From: an uncultured Verrucomicrobiota bacterium
GTDB taxonomy: Bacteria > Verrucomicrobiota > Verrucomicrobiae > Opitutales > Opitutaceae
Assembly (NCBI GenBank): GCA_946482165.1
Contig: CAMLQS010000210.1
Location: forward strand, 1-8,714
Direction of reading: 5' to 3'
DNA length: 8,714 nucleotides
A model generated the notes under the pieces. It was not told where the DNA came from. It searched no databases and saw nothing but the letters and a program-made list of their open reading frames with translations. Of the stretch, positions 1 to 7,200 are shown one piece after another (the first letter of the stretch is position 1; every line of letters starts with the position of its first letter). The translations under genes and the position numbers were made by a program.

Positions 1-515
1 AGGCCGCGGACAAATTCCTCGCGCACGAGCGGATCGAGCCCGGCGAAGGGCTCGTCGAGCACGAGCAGCTCCGGCCGGTAGGCGAGCGAGGAGAGCAGGT
101 TGACCTTCATCACCATGCCGCGCGAAAGGTGCGAGAGCTTGCGGTCCTCCGGCAGGTCGAGCTGCGCGAGCAGCGTGCGCTCCAGCTCGCGATCCCAGCG
201 CGGATAAAAAGGGCGGCAATAATCGAGGAAGCCGCGGACCGTCATCCAGAGCGGAAGCTCCTGGTTTTCAGAGACGTAGCCGATGCGGGCGAATTCGCGC
301 GGGCCGAGCTTGCGCGAGTCGACGCCGAGCACGCGCGAGGAGCCGGCGGTCGGCGAGATCAGGTTCATGAGCAGCCGGATCGTGGTCGATTTGCCCGCGC
401 CGTTGGGGCCGAGCAGGGCGGTGACGCCGCCCGCGGGCAGCGCGAGGTCGAGATCGTGGACGGCCTCGGTGCGGCCAAAAGTCCGGGTGAGGCCGCGAGT
501 TTCGATGATGTTCAT
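1..515 (-). CDS. ABC transporter ATP-binding protein (partial, C-terminus beyond window)
   Basis: Reading the minus strand from ATG at 515-513 gives 171 uninterrupted codons to the window edge, starting MNIIETRGLTRTFGRTEAVH. It is a cytoplasmic nucleotide-binding subunit that would power an ABC transporter. Visible motifs in order are Walker A GPNGAGKST (residues 36-44), the Q-loop region YVSENQELP (80-88), a signature of the form LSRGM (130-134) instead of LSGGQ, and Walker B LLVLDEP (150-156) followed by FAGLDP, the D-loop region. The LSRGM/LSKGM form and the ENQ Q-loop are typical of ATPases paired with YtrA-type GntR regulators and ABC-2-like permeases. The gene begins 52 bp after the stop of the GntR gene on the same strand, so the two are probably co-transcribed; a membrane permease would be expected next, outside the window. 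No Shine-Dalgarno precedes the ATG. The substrate cannot be told. The H-loop and C-terminus are not visible because of the window edge. Confidence 0.93.
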   Translation of the reverse strand, partial: MNIIETRGLTRTFGRTEAVHDLDLALPAGGVTALLGPNGAGKSTTIRLLMNLISPTAGSSRVLGVDSRKLGPREFARIGYVSENQELPLWMTVRGFLDYCRPFYPRWDRELERTLLAQLDLPEDRKLSHLSRGMVMKVNLLSSLAYRPELLVLDEPFAGLDPLVREEFVRG

Positions 516-567
516 TTCGGGGAAGGTGAAGAGATGGAGGATGCGGAGCAGGGCGGGGGCGGCCGGG

Positions 568-948
568 TCAGCGGCCGAGCCGGTTCCAGTGCTTGGCGAG
601 GCCGGCCTGGACCTGTTCGAGTTCGAGCCCGAGGCGCTTGGCTTCGACGACCAGGTGCTCGAGGTCCGGGCCGAGCAGCTCGGCGCGTTCGCGGGTGCCC
701 CCGGCCGAGGGCTCGGCGACTATGCTGCCGACCGCGGGGGTGGTGATGAGGACGCCTTCGGCGACAAGCGCGGCCACCACCTTGTGGGCGGTGTTGGGAT
801 TGATGCGCAGCTCTTGGCTGAGCGCGCGCACCGAGGGGAAGCGATCACCGGGGCGAAGTTGTCCGCCGACGACGGCCTTTTTCACCGCGTAGAGGATCTG
901 CTCCGCCACGGGCTGGCCCGGTTTGATGTCGACGGCGAAAGGGAGCAT
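568..948 (-). CDS. GntR-family transcriptional regulator, YtrA subfamily
   Basis: This complete 126-residue protein is a DNA-binding repressor candidate. Residues about 10-75 form the GntR winged helix: the GQPVAEQILYAVKKAVVGG helix, the family hallmark LRPGDRFPSVRAL, then the helix-turn-helix with recognition segment NPNTAHKVVAALVAEGVL and the wing TTPAVGSIVAEP. The tail after it is only about 45 residues and predicted helical, which is the short C-terminal dimerisation region of the YtrA subfamily, without the FCD or UTRA ligand domains of other GntR proteins. The ATG at 948 is chosen because the start MLPFAVDIKPGQPVAEQ aligns with the usual YtrA N-terminus. A near-perfect palindrome ends one base before this ATG, which implies autoregulation. 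The ABC ATPase gene follows 52 bp downstream on the same strand, the classic YtrA arrangement in which the regulator controls its own transporter operon. The ligand or inducing stress is unknown. Confidence 0.95.
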   Translation of the reverse strand: MLPFAVDIKPGQPVAEQILYAVKKAVVGGQLRPGDRFPSVRALSQELRINPNTAHKVVAALVAEGVLITTPAVGSIVAEPSAGGTRERAELLGPDLEHLVVEAKRLGLELEQVQAGLAKHWNRLGR

Positions 949-949
949 A

Positions 950-972
950 CTGTCCTAGTTGAACTAGAACAG
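950..972. promoter_or_regulatory. Palindromic operator, probably for the YtrA-type regulator
   Basis: Bases 950-972 form a 23-bp inverted repeat centred on G961: CTGT, one unpaired base, CTAGTT, central G, AACTAG, one unpaired base, ACAG. Ten of the eleven symmetric base pairs match. The inner CTAGTT/AACTAG arms and the outer CTGT/ACAG arms are both perfect. The site ends one base before the gntR ATG (948-946), so a bound regulator would block transcription start or initiation. That position and the symmetry fit GntR autoregulation; the assignment to this particular regulator is inferred from adjacency. Confidence 0.7.
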
Positions 973-1042
973 ATGGGACGGCGAGCAAAAACTGTGTGAA
1001 CGTGCGTCGCGGGGCTGCGCAGGGCTCGCGTTCCTTGGAATC

Positions 1043-1068
1043 GAGGCCACGGAATATCGGCCTCTTTT
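1043..1068 (+). terminator. Weak hairpin followed by T4
   Basis: GAGGCC (1043-1048) can pair with GGCCTC (1059-1064) across a 10-base loop, and TTTT follows at 1065-1068. The stem is GC-rich but only 6 bp and the T tract is short, so it would be a weak terminator or simply part of a structured RNA. It points along the plus strand and lies about 20 bp before a stronger terminator-like hairpin in the same direction. Confidence 0.35.
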
Positions 1069-1086
1069 CTGACCGCTTTTGCTTCA

Positions 1087-1126
1087 CAGGCGGCTCGGTC
1101 CCAACCCGAGCCGACACCTGTTTTTT
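1087..1126 (+). terminator. Strong intrinsic-terminator-like hairpin with T6 tail, no known upstream gene
   Basis: CGGCTCGG (1091-1098) pairs perfectly with CCGAGCCG (1106-1113) around a 7-base loop. An outer helix CAGG (1087-1090) with CCTG (1117-1120) stacks on it across a 3-base bulge. TTTTTT follows immediately at 1121-1126. This is a textbook Rho-independent terminator for plus-strand transcription; the other strand has no T tract. The gene to its left runs on the minus strand, so the terminator does not end any recognised gene. It may end a small RNA transcribed from about 960-1090, or act as an attenuator in a long nrdJ leader. Confidence 0.7.
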
Positions 1127-1249
1127 CATGCAGGTTTTGGTAATTTCCCGCATCCGGATACGTTAAAAAATTGTCGGACCCCGCCGTTTCAGTGGCGTCA
1201 GATGGAAGGAGCGTTTTTTGACCAAGCGAGCTGAACTAATTACCCGTAA

Positions 1250-1265
1250 CCACAACCCCTAGTGG
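1250..1265 (+). promoter_or_regulatory. NrdR box 1 (putative)
   Basis: CCACAACCCCTAGTGG has the dyad ends CCACAA and TAGTGG seen in NrdR boxes, whose general form is roughly ACACAAnATATAGTGT, although its centre is CCCC and not AT-rich. NrdR is the zinc-finger/ATP-cone repressor of ribonucleotide reductase genes and normally binds a pair of 16-bp boxes about three helical turns apart. A second similar box lies exactly 32 bp downstream, centre to centre, and a ribonucleotide reductase gene follows. The same bases can also form a CAACCC/GGGTTG hairpin (1253-1269). Confidence 0.6.
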
Positions 1266-1281
1266 GTTGACCTCCGTAAAA

Positions 1282-1297
1282 ACGCTATCCCTTGTGT
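1282..1297 (+). promoter_or_regulatory. NrdR box 2 (putative)
   Basis: ACGCTATCCCTTGTGT closely resembles an NrdR box of the form ACACTATATCTTGTGT, differing at only a few positions. Its centre (1289.5) is 32 bp from that of box 1 (1257.5), leaving a 16-bp spacer, which matches the tandem same-face arrangement known for NrdR operators. It overlaps the most upstream possible GTG start of the reductase reading frame (1296), which argues that translation really begins further downstream. Confidence 0.65.
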
Positions 1298-1424
1298 GCC
1301 GGCGTTCGTCCCACCGAGCCCTCCCCCGGGCTCTTCAAGAGAGCTGCAAGGCGCGGTGTCCCCACGTCTTGCCGGCCTTCCGGCCGCTCTCTTCCGCCCT
1401 GTCCCTTTTAACCCACCACATTTC

Positions 1425-3956
1425 GTGAACTCTTCTCTCTTCCCCGCCTCCGATCCCTCGCCCTCGTCGTCGTCCGCCTCCCCCCTGCCTCGGCACGGCG
1501 CGCAGGTTCTGAAGCGCCAGATCGCGTCCGGCGACCGCGAGGTCGTGAAGCGCGACGGCTCGCGCGTGCGCTACGACCAGAACAAGATCACCCGCGCCGT
1601 CGCCCTCGCCTTCCGCGAGGTCCACGCCGAGGACCAGGACAACCCCTACCGCGACGACATGCTCGCGTGCTTCGGGCTCGACAGCGACCGCTTCATCGAG
1701 GCCACGAAGATCGCCGGCGCCGTCTCGCAGATCCTCGAACTCCATTATCGCAACGGGGTGCATCCGACCATTGAGCAGGTGCAGGACGCGGTGGAGAAAG
1801 CCATCGCCGCCGCCGGCCACTGGGACGTCGCGCGCGCCTACATGTTCTACCGCGAGCGCCGCGCGCTCACGCGGCTCGCGACTTACCCGGACAGCGGTCT
1901 CGCCGACTACATCGCGATGGCCAAATACTCGCGCTACCGCCCCGAGCTCGGTCGCCGCGAGACCTTCGCCGAAGGCGTGGAACGCGTCACGGAGATGCAC
2001 CTGAAGTTCTTCCGTCACAAGAATTCCACCCGCGTTCCGGCTTCCCTCCCCGCGCCGATCGCCGAGCTCGCCGGCCCCAACGCCCCGCTCCTCGAGAAAA
2101 CCCTCGGCGGGCGCCAGCTCTACGAGGTGATCGAGAGCGTGTTCGCCGACGTCGCGGCGAAGCGCGTGCTGCCCAGCATGCGGTCCATGCAGTTCGGCGG
2201 GGAGGCGATCCTCTCGAACAACAGCCGCATGTTCAACTGCAGCTTCTCCAACGTGGATCGCGTGGAGTTTTTCCGCGAATACTTCTACCTCCTCCTCAGC
2301 GGCTGCGGCGTCGGCTTCTCGGTGCAAAAGCACCACATCGCCCGGCTGCCCGCGCTCCCGAGCCGCGCCCCGCTGCACGACCTTCCCGTCTGGCACTACC
2401 ACGTCGCCGACACGATCGAGGGCTGGGCCGATTCTCTGCACGCGCTTTTCCTGTCCTTCTACGAGGGCAAGAAGATCGAGTTCGACTACTCCGCCATCCG
2501 CCCGCGCGGAGCCCCGCTGCGCACCTCCGGCGGGAAGGCTCCCGGCCACCTTCCGCTCAAGCAGTCGCTCAACCGCATCGAGGGCATCCTCGACCAGGCC
2601 GCCGGGCGCGCCCTGCGTCCGATCGAGGTCTACGACATCAACATGTTCACGGCCAAGGCCGTATTGGCGGGAGGGATACGCCGTTCCGCCACCATCTGCC
2701 TTTTCTCGCCCGACGACGAGGAGATGATGGACGCCAAGACCGGCAACTGGTTCGAAAACAACCCGCAGCGCTCCGCCTCGAACAACTCCGCCGTGCTCGC
2801 CCGCGACGGACGCAACTCCGAGCACTTCCGCCGCCTCTTCAAGGCGCAGAAGGAGTTCGGCGAGCCCGGCTTTTTCTTCTGCGACCATCCCGAGGCCGGC
2901 TGCAATCCCTGCGCCGAGATCAACCTTCTCCCCGTCATCGACTGGGAGCTTTCCGGCGAGGAGCTCCACAAGCTTTTCGCCTGGGGCTACAAGGGCGACC
3001 TGCCCGGCACCACGCGCCTCTCGGGTTTCCAGCATTGCAACCTCACCACGATCAACGGCCGCGCCGCGACCACGCCCGAGCGTTTCTTCGAGGCCTGCAT
3101 TTCGGCGACCGTGATCGGCACGCTGCAGGCCGCCTACACCGACATGCCCTACCTCGGGCCGGTGACGCGCCTCATCAACGAGCACGACGCGCTGCTTGGC
3201 GTCTCGATCTGCGGCTTCATGGACAATCCCAACGTCCTCTTCGATCCCGAGATCCTCCGCCAAGGCGCGCACCTCTGCCGCGCGACCAACCAGCTCGTCG
3301 CGCAGACGATCGGGATTCGTCCGGCCGCCAAGCTCACCACCTGCAAGCCCGAGGGCACGGCCTCGCTGCTGCTCGACGCCGCGTCGGGCATCCACCCGCA
3401 CCATGCGCGCCAGTATTTCCGCCGTGTGCAGGCCAACCGCAAGGAACCCGTCTATGCGTTCTTCAAGTCGATCAACGCGCAGATGACCGAGCCCTCGGTC
3501 TACAGCCCGCAGACCGACGACGTGATCTCGTTCCCGGTGAAGGCGCCGGACGGCGCGATCCTGCGCAAGGACCTCAACGCGCTCCAGTTTCTCCAGCTCG
3601 TGATGCTCGTGCAGCAGTCGTGGGTGATCCCCGGCGGCGACCCGCATTCGCGGAGCGCGAACCTGCATCACAACGTGTCCAACACCTGCACGGTGCGCGC
3701 CGACGAATGGGACGCGGTGGCGGATTTTATCTGGGCGAATCGCGAGTTGTTCACCGGCGTGTCGCTGCTGCAGGACGCGGGCGACAAGGCCTACCCGCAG
3801 GCTCCGCGCGAGGAAGTGATGACCGAGGCCGACATCGCGCGCTGGAATGCGCTGCGTCCGCGTCACGTCGATTACACGAAGCTCCGCGAGCACACCGACC
3901 AGACGAGCCTGAAGGACATCGTTGCCTGCGCCGGCGGCGCGTGTGAGTTGGTGTAG
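1425..3956 (+). CDS. nrdJ: Adenosylcobalamin-dependent (class II) ribonucleoside reductase
   Basis: The enzyme reduces ribonucleotides to deoxyribonucleotides in the cytoplasm, using coenzyme B12 to make a thiyl radical, so it works with or without oxygen. From GTG 1425 it is 843 residues. An N-terminal ATP cone (about residues 40-145, from VVKRDGSRVRYDQNKITRAV) senses ATP/dATP. The catalytic barrel follows with FNCSF (Cys272, first redox cysteine), GCGVGFSVQ, EGWADSLHALFLSFYEG, FDYSAIRPRGAPLRTSGG and GGIRRSATICLF. The active-site loop is NPCAEINL (Cys496, thiyl radical site), FQHCNLTT supplies Cys538 (second redox cysteine), and the C-terminal tail CAGGACELV carries the Cys835/Cys840 pair that is re-reduced by thioredoxin-like proteins. 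It resembles the monomeric Lactobacillus-type reductase plus an added ATP cone. The frame stays open to GTG 1296, but that codon overlaps NrdR box 2 and the extra residues are Pro/Ser-rich with poor codon bias. GTG 1425 is preferred; GTG 1356 or 1545 are possible. No Shine-Dalgarno is visible. Confidence 0.93.
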   Translation: MNSSLFPASDPSPSSSSASPLPRHGAQVLKRQIASGDREVVKRDGSRVRYDQNKITRAVALAFREVHAEDQDNPYRDDMLACFGLDSDRFIEATKIAGAVSQILELHYRNGVHPTIEQVQDAVEKAIAAAGHWDVARAYMFYRERRALTRLATYPDSGLADYIAMAKYSRYRPELGRRETFAEGVERVTEMHLKFFRHKNSTRVPASLPAPIAELAGPNAPLLEKTLGGRQLYEVIESVFADVAAKRVLPSMRSMQFGGEAILSNNSRMFNCSFSNVDRVEFFREYFYLLLSGCGVGFSVQKHHIARLPALPSRAPLHDLPVWHYHVADTIEGWADSLHALFLSFYEGKKIEFDYSAIRPRGAPLRTSGGKAPGHLPLKQSLNRIEGILDQAAGRALRPIEVYDINMFTAKAVLAGGIRRSATICLFSPDDEEMMDAKTGNWFENNPQRSASNNSAVLARDGRNSEHFRRLFKAQKEFGEPGFFFCDHPEAGCNPCAEINLLPVIDWELSGEELHKLFAWGYKGDLPGTTRLSGFQHCNLTTINGRAATTPERFFEACISATVIGTLQAAYTDMPYLGPVTRLINEHDALLGVSICGFMDNPNVLFDPEILRQGAHLCRATNQLVAQTIGIRPAAKLTTCKPEGTASLLLDAASGIHPHHARQYFRRVQANRKEPVYAFFKSINAQMTEPSVYSPQTDDVISFPVKAPDGAILRKDLNALQFLQLVMLVQQSWVIPGGDPHSRSANLHHNVSNTCTVRADEWDAVADFIWANRELFTGVSLLQDAGDKAYPQAPREEVMTEADIARWNALRPRHVDYTKLREHTDQTSLKDIVACAGGACELV

Positions 3957-3987
3957 TTGTCTGCGGGGCGGGCTTCGAACGCGGCGA

Positions 3988-4013
3988 GGCTCTCCATCGG
4001 CGAGAGCCGATGG
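3988..4013 (+). other. Two mutually exclusive hairpins after nrdJ
   Basis: GGCTCTC (3988-3994) pairs with GAGAGCC (4002-4008), 7 bp with a 7-base loop. CCATCGG (3994-4000) pairs with CCGATGG (4007-4013), 7 bp with a 6-base loop. Each stem uses bases needed by the other, so only one can form. They begin 31 bp after the nrdJ stop. No T tract follows, so this is not a standard intrinsic terminator; it may stabilise the mRNA 3' end or assist Rho-dependent termination. Confidence 0.45.
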
Positions 4014-4124
4014 GTGCGGCCTTGTCGCGGGAAGAAGCATACGGACGAAAGGCGAGGCGCTTGCGTTGCGCGTTCCGTGTGCTTCCACCGCTTGGCTGGG
4101 CGGGGCGTGCTACATTCGCCGATC

Positions 4125-4178
4125 AAATGCGTTTGCTCTGTTGGCATAATATCGCGGGTTGCGGTGAAAATGCGTTTG
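4125..4178 (+). promoter_or_regulatory. Putative promoter region with an 11-bp direct repeat
   Basis: The 11-mer AAATGCGTTTG occurs at 4125-4135 and again at 4168-4178, 43 bp apart (about four helical turns). Between the copies lies CATAATAT (4145-4152), a good -10-like element, 62-69 bp before the ATG of the next gene. No convincing -35 sits at the right distance. The repeats could be binding sites for an activator or repressor of the RCC1-repeat gene. The rest of the 257-bp gap between nrdJ and this gene contains only the hairpins listed separately. Confidence 0.35.
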
Positions 4179-4185
4179 TATGCCT

Positions 4186-4203
4186 AGGGGAAATTACTCC
4201 CCT
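4186..4203 (+). promoter_or_regulatory. Leader hairpin just upstream of the RCC1-protein start codon
   Basis: AGGGGA (4186-4191) pairs perfectly with TCCCCT (4198-4203) around the loop AATTAC. A further GCC (4182-4184)/GGC (4208-4210) helix can close the structure across an asymmetric internal loop. The outer helix ends 3 bases before ATG 4214. The space where a ribosome binding site would normally lie reads CCTCCTTGGC, which is pyrimidine-rich and contains an anti-Shine-Dalgarno-like CCTCCTT. Translation control through this structure is possible but not shown. Confidence 0.4.
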
Positions 4204-4213
4204 CCTTGGCGTC

Positions 4214-7200
4214 ATGAAAGCACTGCCTCGGATTCTCTGCGCTACCGCCACCATTTTTGCCCTCGTTGCAAGAGGTTCGGCGCAGACCCCCACTTTGCCT
4301 TTGCCGCTTCCTTCCACCGGGGCGATTTCCGCCGGCGGTGACTATGTGCTCGCCGTCCGCTACACCGGCGCCGCCTGTGCGTGGGGCTCAAACGAATATA
4401 CGAAGCTTGGTGTTCGCAGCACCGCCACGTTGATCGCGGCTCCTACCCGCATCAAAGACACGTCCGCCACCCCCGTTGATCTTACCAACGTGGCCTTTGT
4501 TTCCGCCGGCGCAAATCATGGGCTGGTCGTCCATACGGGCGGGTCGCTGCGTGCGACCGGACGCAACGATTCCGGTCAGCTCGGAGACGGCACGGTCACC
4601 AACCGCGGCGGCTACACGTCTATCTCAGGCATTACCGGAGTGGTGCGCGCCTCCGCCGGCCGGGCGCACAGTCTCGCGGTGAAGTCCGACGGCACGGTCT
4701 GGGCGTGGGGCAACAACGCTTCGGGCCAAGTGGGCAACAACTCCACGGCCAATCGTCTCACGCCGCAGCAGATCACACCGGCCGCGCCCGTCTTCCCCAA
4801 TACATTTAAAGCGGTTTCCGCTGGCGCCGATCACAGCCTCGCCTTGCGCAATGACGGCACGGTTTGGGCCTGGGGCGCCAACAACCATGGCCAACTTGGC
4901 ACCGGCACCACGACCGGCAGCCTGGTGCCGGTCCAGATCCAAACTCTTCCGAATGGGCTGTCGGTCACCGCCGTCTCCGCGGGCGACGGGTTCAGCGTCG
5001 CTTTGCTGTCGGACGGCACCGTGCGGACGTGGGGACGCGCGGAAAAGGGCCAGCTCGGCAACGACGACGATGCGTCGAGCTTGGTTCCGGTCCAGCCGAC
5101 GGCGCTTGGCGCAGGGATTACCGCGATTTCAGCCGGCGACGCTCACGTGCTTGCGCTCAAATCCGACGGGACCGTTTGGGGCTGGGGCTCCAACTTCTCC
5201 GGCGAACTCGGAGGGCTGGTTCCCGCCGCACAGTTCCTTCCCATGCCGGTCGCGGGTCTTGCCAACGTCGCGCTTCTCGCCGCCGGCTCCACTCACAGCG
5301 CTGCCGTGCTCGCCGACGGTGCGATCCTTGCCTGGGGTAATCCCAACGGCGCCGCCCTCGGTTCCGCGAGCTTGGGTTACGAATCCGTCCGCGTGCAGAC
5401 CCAAGACGTGAAGACAGCGGCGGCGATTTACGCCGGCGGCGATCAAGCCGCCGTCGTGCGGGCCAACGCTCGCGCCTATCTCTTCGGTCGCAATGCCGAC
5501 GGTCAGCTCGGCACCGATGGCTTGGATCCCGTCGTCGCGCCCTCGCGCGTTCTCGCGTGGCCGAACGCCTACGGCGTCTCCGCTCCGTCCTACGCCTTCG
5601 GCGCCGGTCACACCCTCGCGCTCGTGGACGGCGTTATTTATTCCGCCGGAGACAATGCCTATGGCCAGCTCGGCAACGGCGGCACCATCGACCGCATGAC
5701 GCCTGCCGCGCTGTCGCTATCGGGTTCGGCCATTACCACGGTCGCCGCCGGCTGGCATCACAGCCTCGCCCTCCGCGCCGATGGCACCGTCCTTGCGTGG
5801 GGGCGCAACGACTCCGCCCAACTCGGCTTTGGCGCTTCGTCCGGCACTCCCACGCTGACGCCCACGCCGGTCCCCGGCTTGACCAACGTGACCGCAATCG
5901 CTGCCGGCGAAGCCCATTCGCTCGCGCTCAAGGCCGACGGAACCGTCTGGGCTTGGGGTGCCAACGCTTCTGGTCAGCTCGGCAACAACGCCACCGCCAC
6001 TCTCGCCACGCCGACGCAGGTCTCGGGGATCACTCAGATCGTTGCCATCGCCGCCGGCGCAAATCACTCGCTGGCGCTTACCAGCCCGACCCACGTCACC
6101 ACAACCTTGCGCAACCGTGCCTACTGCTGGGGCCGTGGGACCTATGGCCAGATTGGCCACGCAGCCACGACCAATCGCCTGACGCCTTACCTGCTGCCCA
6201 CCACGAACATCGTCGGGATCGCCGCCGGCGAGGATCACACACTCGGGCTGCTTGGAGATGGCCGCGTGGTCGCCACCGGCCGCAACGATAAGGGACAGCT
6301 GGGCGATGCCACTTTGGTCAACCGCACCCAAGCCATCGTGGTGAACAGCATCACCACGACCTCCGCCTGCACCGCCATCGCCGCCGGCTTCAAGACCAGC
6401 TATGCGATCTTCGGCAATGGCACCGTCTTTGGCTGGGGCGACGCCTCGCGCCAGCAGCTCGGCTACGCACCGTCCCGCATTACGCCAATAGCATGGCGCC
6501 TTACCAACAACACCGCCGACGCCGACGCCGACGGAATGCTGAACGCCTGGGAGGTGTCCTGTTTTCCCAATGCGGGCGGCGCCGCGAACGTGAGCCCCAC
6601 AGGGGACTCCGATGGCGACGGATTGCTTCAGCTCCAAGAGCATTACTATGGCAGCCCGCCATCCAACCAGCCTGCGGGAACCGTCGGCGCGGATAATGAC
6701 GGCGATTTGCTCAATGATTTCGCCGATTCCGACCGTGCCTCGCCGTATAACGGGAGCAGCTACACTCTCTCGGTTCCGGCCGGTAACGCCCAGTTCGTGG
6801 CTGCCGGAGCGGAGGCTCCCTTGGCTGTCACCGTGCAGGCCAGGTTGACCAACGGCGCAAGTGTCGGGGCCGTGCTCCCTGTCCGCCTCATTTCTTCTGA
6901 TCCCGAGGTCTTGCTCTCCGCGACCACGCCCGTGCCCGTCGGCGCCAGCGCCTCCTTGCAGCTCACTTCTACCACCGACGGAGCCGCGACGTTCTACTAC
7001 CGCCAAAAAAATCCCGCCGGCGCCTCGATCATCACCTTCCAAATCGGGGCGGAAGTGGGCGAAGTGTATGTTTTTTCGCCACCGCCAGCAGGGCAGAGCT
7101 CTTCTCAAGTCGATTCCGATGCCGACGGACTCCCGGATGCGTGGGAGATCAGCCGTTTCGGATCCCTCCGCGATCAAAGCGGAAGCGGCAACCCCGATGG

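Larger units (their letters stand above)
949..1424. other. Divergent non-coding region between gntR and nrdJ
   Basis: This 476-bp stretch separates the minus-strand gntR operon from plus-strand nrdJ. It contains the GntR operator, two plus-strand hairpins and two NrdR-box-like sites, listed separately. Between 1127 and 1215 I see no gene or clear motif. TTGACC hexamers occur at 1218-1223 and 1267-1272 and could be -35 elements; neither has a good -10 at 17 bp (TACCCG at 1241 and CCTTGT at 1290). Bases 1298-1424 are open in the nrdJ frame but show weak third-position GC bias, so they are treated as leader. Confidence 0.6.

Noticed and set aside
129..999. Plus-strand open frames over the ABC ATPase and gntR genes
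   Set aside because: They are antisense to two genes with unmistakable motifs and have low-complexity Arg/Ala/Gly-rich products.
970..1130. tRNA, SRP RNA or other known structural RNA as the origin of the orphan terminator
   Set aside because: No TPsiC-like arm, SRP tetraloop region or other recognisable conserved core was seen; only unclassified hairpins.
1120..1215. Cobalamin riboswitch before the B12-dependent reductase
   Set aside because: GCCACTG occurs only on the minus strand (near 1188-1194) and lacks the adjoining conserved B12-box features, so it is in the wrong orientation and incomplete.
1231..1242. Second GntR operator half-site (CTGAACTAATTA)
   Set aside because: It shares only TGAACTA with the operator and has no matching inverted arm.
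1335..4088. 917-codon open frame on the minus strand opposite nrdJ
   Set aside because: It lies antisense to a clearly conserved reductase. Its Arg/Gly/Val/Glu/His-rich product has no domain, and it is explained by the high GC and biased third positions of nrdJ.
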